Origin: Populus alba
Taxonomy: Eukaryota; Streptophyta; Magnoliopsida; Malpighiales; Salicaceae
Assembly (NCBI RefSeq): GCF_005239225.2
Contig: NC_133301.1
Location: forward strand, 11,532,318-11,596,317
DNA length: 64,000 nt
Direction of reading: 5' to 3'
The translations under genes were made by a program, and so were the position numbers. A model generated the notes under the pieces. The model ran no database searches and was not told the origin of the DNA. It was given only the letters and a program-made list of their open reading frames with translations. Positions 60,665-64,000 of this stretch are shown here, piece after piece. The first letter of the stretch is position 1. Every line of letters begins with the position of its first letter.

Positions 60665-63600
60665 CTACTTGGTGACAACCTCAAGCAGTGCTTCGAAGTT
60701 TTTCGAAGAGCTGCCATTTGACACTGCATCCAAAGCAAGATCTTGGAGGTGTTCAACGTTCTTCCGCATTTTTTCTCCTTCTTCGGTTGACAAAATAAGT
60801 TTTATAGCTTTGGTTACTCCATCTTTAGTTATCGTCCCTCCTTCAATCCCAACACCAATTTTCCATATAGCCTCTACAGTCCTTGTGTTCAAGGCTTGAT
60901 CCCCGAAGAAAGGCCTACAAATCATGGGCACGCATCCAACAATACTCTCTGAAATCGAATTCCATCCAGCATGTGTAAGAAACACTCCAGTTGCATTGTG
61001 TTGCAAGACTTTTAACTGTGGACTCCATGAGACTACTTTTCCCTTCTCCTTAGTCCTTTCTAAGAACCCTTCAGGCAATTTTGCCTCAGGATTTTCTCTA
61101 AATGACCATAGAAATGGCGAATCGCATTCCTCTAGTGCTTCTGCTAGCTCTGCTAGCTCATGAGGTGGTGGCATTATCATACTTCCAAAACAAACGTACA
61201 AGACTGAGCCTCGTTTCTGCTTGTCCAGCCACTCTAGGCAACATTGTGGATCGGACACAACAGGATCTGGAGATGTCAGCACTAAGGGACCAACTTCAAG
61301 AAAATTATGAAGCCTTGACTGGAGCTGATTCACCACATCGGGGTCTAATTTCTCCCACGAGCTTAATACACCAGCAGCTGCTCGTGGTAACATTTTTCCC
61401 ATTTTATACAACATTGCTGGGATTCCTGGTATTGCGTCTTCATGGAGCAGTTCCTTAGGTATATCAGCAGCTCGTATTTCAGAAAAACCTGGAAGAAAGT
61501 CCATGGTTCTATCTTCCGGTACTCCTTCAAAAATGAAACATGAAATTAAATAGTTAACAGATAAGCAAGAAGGACGTAGAAAGTAAGCTAAGCAGAGAAT
61601 GAAAGAAAAACATTTCATTTAAACTTACAATTCTATGGTTTAGGCCATTTTCACTCAAGTATTTGAGCTAAATTGGATCATAAAAATTAATAAGGAAATA
61701 AAAGGGTCACATTGTTCACTGCAGAGATTTTGCATCTTTGAAAAGCTCTTGAATTCACTTGTCAGCCATGGAAAAAGTAGTCCTTCATGCTTAACTTTAC
61801 TGTCTCATATCAAATGCTACAGAGGAGTATCCCCTTGATCTAAAATCGTTACCATTATTTGCGTTTCAGGCCTTTAAGACGGCTACATGTTTTGTTTCAA
61901 ATATCCTTCACTTAAGAGGCTAAGGCCATGCCTAGTTTTAGCAAGGCCCAGGTCTAGGTTCTAATTTCTTACCCTAAATTTAGTGTGTTCATTAATAAAT
62001 CAACTTTCTTTACAATTTAGGCCCAGGTCTAGGTTCTAATTTCTTGCCCTAAATTTAGTGTGTTCATTAATAAATCAACTTTCTTTACAATTTATTTGGA
62101 ATAATTCTCTACTTAAATTTAATTTAATTTAATTATAGTGTTTGACTCAAATTTGATTGATAACTAAATTGAATTCACATATTTGAATAAGATAAAATCC
62201 AATTCATTTTATTTCTTATATTATTCTTATTATATTCATCTTTTTTAAAAAATAAACATTTTAGAAAAATTAGTTTTAACATTAATTTTTTTTAGTTGTA
62301 AATTAGAAGGGTTGATCTCTTATTTATTTTTATAATGATTTTAGAGATTGAATTCTATTTAGAATTCAATTCTTAACAATTAAAAAAAATTCCAAATATA
62401 AGATTTTATTAAAATATTTTAATTAAATTTAATTCAGAAAATTTCAAACATGTTATTTATCTTTTTTTAAGAGACCTTTATACCCCCACAAGTTCTCTTA
62501 TGTAATTTGTTTTCACTTATATGTATTTTGGTTGGGTTTTTACTTCATAAATTTTTAAAAATATATATATGAAAGAGTTATTATCATGTGATTTTATTCT
62601 TGTTAATATATAAAATTCTTGAAAAGGGTCTAGAGCACCTCATTAAGCTAACGAACATTAAGATTTCATAATTAAAATTTTGATTTTCATATATGAAGAA
62701 TAATATTTTCTACTTTAATAATCATAATTTTATTTGAATTTAATCATGATTTACTATAATGGTAACATAAGAACAGGTATATTACAATTATAAATTCTTT
62801 TACAAGAGAGAAAACTAAGTTCAAAAAAATTATTTTGAAAAGCATTTTTTACAAAAACTAAACGTGAAGAAAATAAATTCAAACCATTTAAATGATACTT
62901 TCTTAGAATATATGAAGAGGGCAATACAGACAGCACAATTAAACATGATTTTTTTTTTTTGAAAAATAAATTTATTGATCTTAAAAGATTATGACAGAAT
63001 TTATTGATAATTTGTTATTTCAAAGTAAACTTACAAGTAAGTATGTTCCACTTACCAAGCCATTCATACCATCCTTAATTTATTCTGCAAATAATGTCAT
63101 TTCTATCTCAAAATTAGTGGAGAAGAGAACTTCAAGATATCTTATTGGATCAGTGTGAGCAAATTCTGCTTACGCACCTTTTCTTTTTGCGGATCCAAAC
63201 CCTAATATGGGGCCGGATTCTTTTCCTGAAAATCAAAATTGTGCCTTTTATTTCTTTTCACAATTGATTTATTTTTACTTTGATCGATGTGATATCCATG
63301 TGGATGACAATTGAATGCATAACGACTATATGAATGAATATAAACCTTTAAGATAAGAAACAAAGCTTGAAATCATGCAAATTCGAACATATACATTATG
63401 ATCCTACCGTCACAAACCTTACCATCGCCTCCCATTTTCTGGCGGACTAGATCGGTTTCAAGATGCAAAAGGAGGGGACGAGGTCCGGCAGTCCAGAGTG
63501 GCACCCATGGTACGTGCAATTCGTGTGCAATATCCGCCCCAAACCAAAAGAATGCATCACTGATGATGCAAGTAATTTCCCTCCCAATAACCTGCACGGC

Positions 63601-63912
63601 CACCTCCATGGCTTGCTTAAAATTCCCGGGGACCGCCTTCAAAAAGTACTCCACCCGCTCATGGGGATTTGCAAATGAAATCATGTAATCCTCAGGTAAA
63701 CCATCGTTTACATTGTAGGGTTTTATGCTTTCCATCCTCCCTTGATTTGAGAAAATTTTGTTATTGGATTCTCTTGTGCTAAAGAATGAAAACTTCGCTT
63801 GCGGAGCCATCGTGGATAGCCTCCTAATGAGGGAAAAGAGTGGAGGAGCATGGGTGGCGAACGGGAATGCTAGCACAGCAATGTGTTTCAAGTCGTTTTT
63901 TGCTTCTGACAT
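60665..63912 (-). CDS. UGT78: UDP-glycosyltransferase, UGT78-type flavonoid 3-O-glucosyltransferase
   Basis: Transfers a sugar from a UDP-sugar, probably UDP-glucose, to the 3-hydroxyl of flavonols or anthocyanidins in the cytosol. Exon 1 is 63912-63408 and exon 2 61524-60665, joining to 454 residues (the family has ~455) across a 1883 bp phase-1 intron. The N-terminus HIAVLAFPFATHAPPL has the catalytic histidine (H21), and SDAFFWFGADIAHELHVPWV lies in the acceptor lobe. The C-terminal PSPG box is exactly 44 residues, W335 to Q378: WSPQLKVLQHNATGVFLTHA and GWNSISESIVGCVPMICRPF up to GDQ. The final Q usually favours glucose over galactose. HAGWNS replaces the common HCGWNS. No defect seen. The acceptor is inferred from family only. 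Confidence 0.92.
61945..62094. repeat. 75 bp tandem duplication in the UGT intron
   Basis: 'ggcccaggtctaggttctaa' begins at 61945 and again at 62020. The two 75 bp copies differ at one visible base ('ttaccc' against 'ttgccc'), so the duplication is recent. Confidence 0.95.
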
Positions 63913-64000
63913 GGTGATTTAGCTTGGTGTTCTAATGGATACTGTTTAGTTTTATGCCCTGTGTTTTCATGCACAATGTGCTTCAGATATTGGTGAGCAT

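Noticed and set aside
1..64000. CRISPR arrays, bacterial-type operons, intact tRNA or rRNA genes
   Set aside because: None seen; the repeats present are transposon-derived, tandem or microsatellite, as expected for plant nuclear DNA.

Overview
The window looks like nuclear DNA of a woody eudicot, most likely a poplar or another member of the Salicaceae. The case rests on very AT-rich intergenic DNA, plant-type split genes with GT-AG introns, and many copies of a ~200 bp terminal-inverted-repeat element (ends resembling GTGTTTGGGAACGC) that I associate with Populus. The species assignment is inference; the genes and repeats were read from the sequence.

Five genes appear intact, or intact as far as the window shows. 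(1) 470-2884, minus: the first three coding exons of a CBP60-type calmodulin-binding transcription factor, running off the left edge. (2) 19909-25118, plus: a 15-exon FGGY-family carbohydrate kinase (579 aa). (3) 35080-42258, plus: an 8-exon PB1-domain Raf-like protein kinase (1107 aa). (4) 57110-58620, plus: a 3-exon R2R3-MYB of the RAX/MYB36 group (366 aa). (5) 60665-63912, minus: a 2-exon UGT78-type flavonoid 3-O-glycosyltransferase (454 aa).

Three broken gene copies are the most informative part. A BIO3-BIO1 (biotin synthesis) pseudogene at 9055-11478 has a stop, frameshifts and a truncation at the start of its aminotransferase half. A 1.35 kb hAT-like element at 7517-8863 carries a piece of the ARF-GEF gene GNOM. 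A 0.93 kb Mutator-like element with a perfect 10 bp target duplication at 27773-28701 carries the promoter-proximal part, two exons and an intron of a LisH/SRP40-like nucleolar protein gene. The last two are gene-capture (Pack-TIR) events.

The long gaps are mostly transposon debris. They hold a gypsy LTR element with pol in the opposite orientation to gag, PBS and PPT (44734-48342), an L1-type LINE 3' end joined to it (48361-49376), a TRIM-like mini-retrotransposon (56131-56452) and a tRNA-derived SINE (60016-60213). They also hold a long foldback element inside an AT microsatellite (51755-51978), several MITE-like copies and many tandem repeats. The genes do not form an obvious functional cluster. 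Calcium/calmodulin immunity signalling, sugar kinase, Raf-like signalling, MYB regulation and flavonoid glycosylation are separate roles. No CRISPR array, operon or intact RNA gene was seen.
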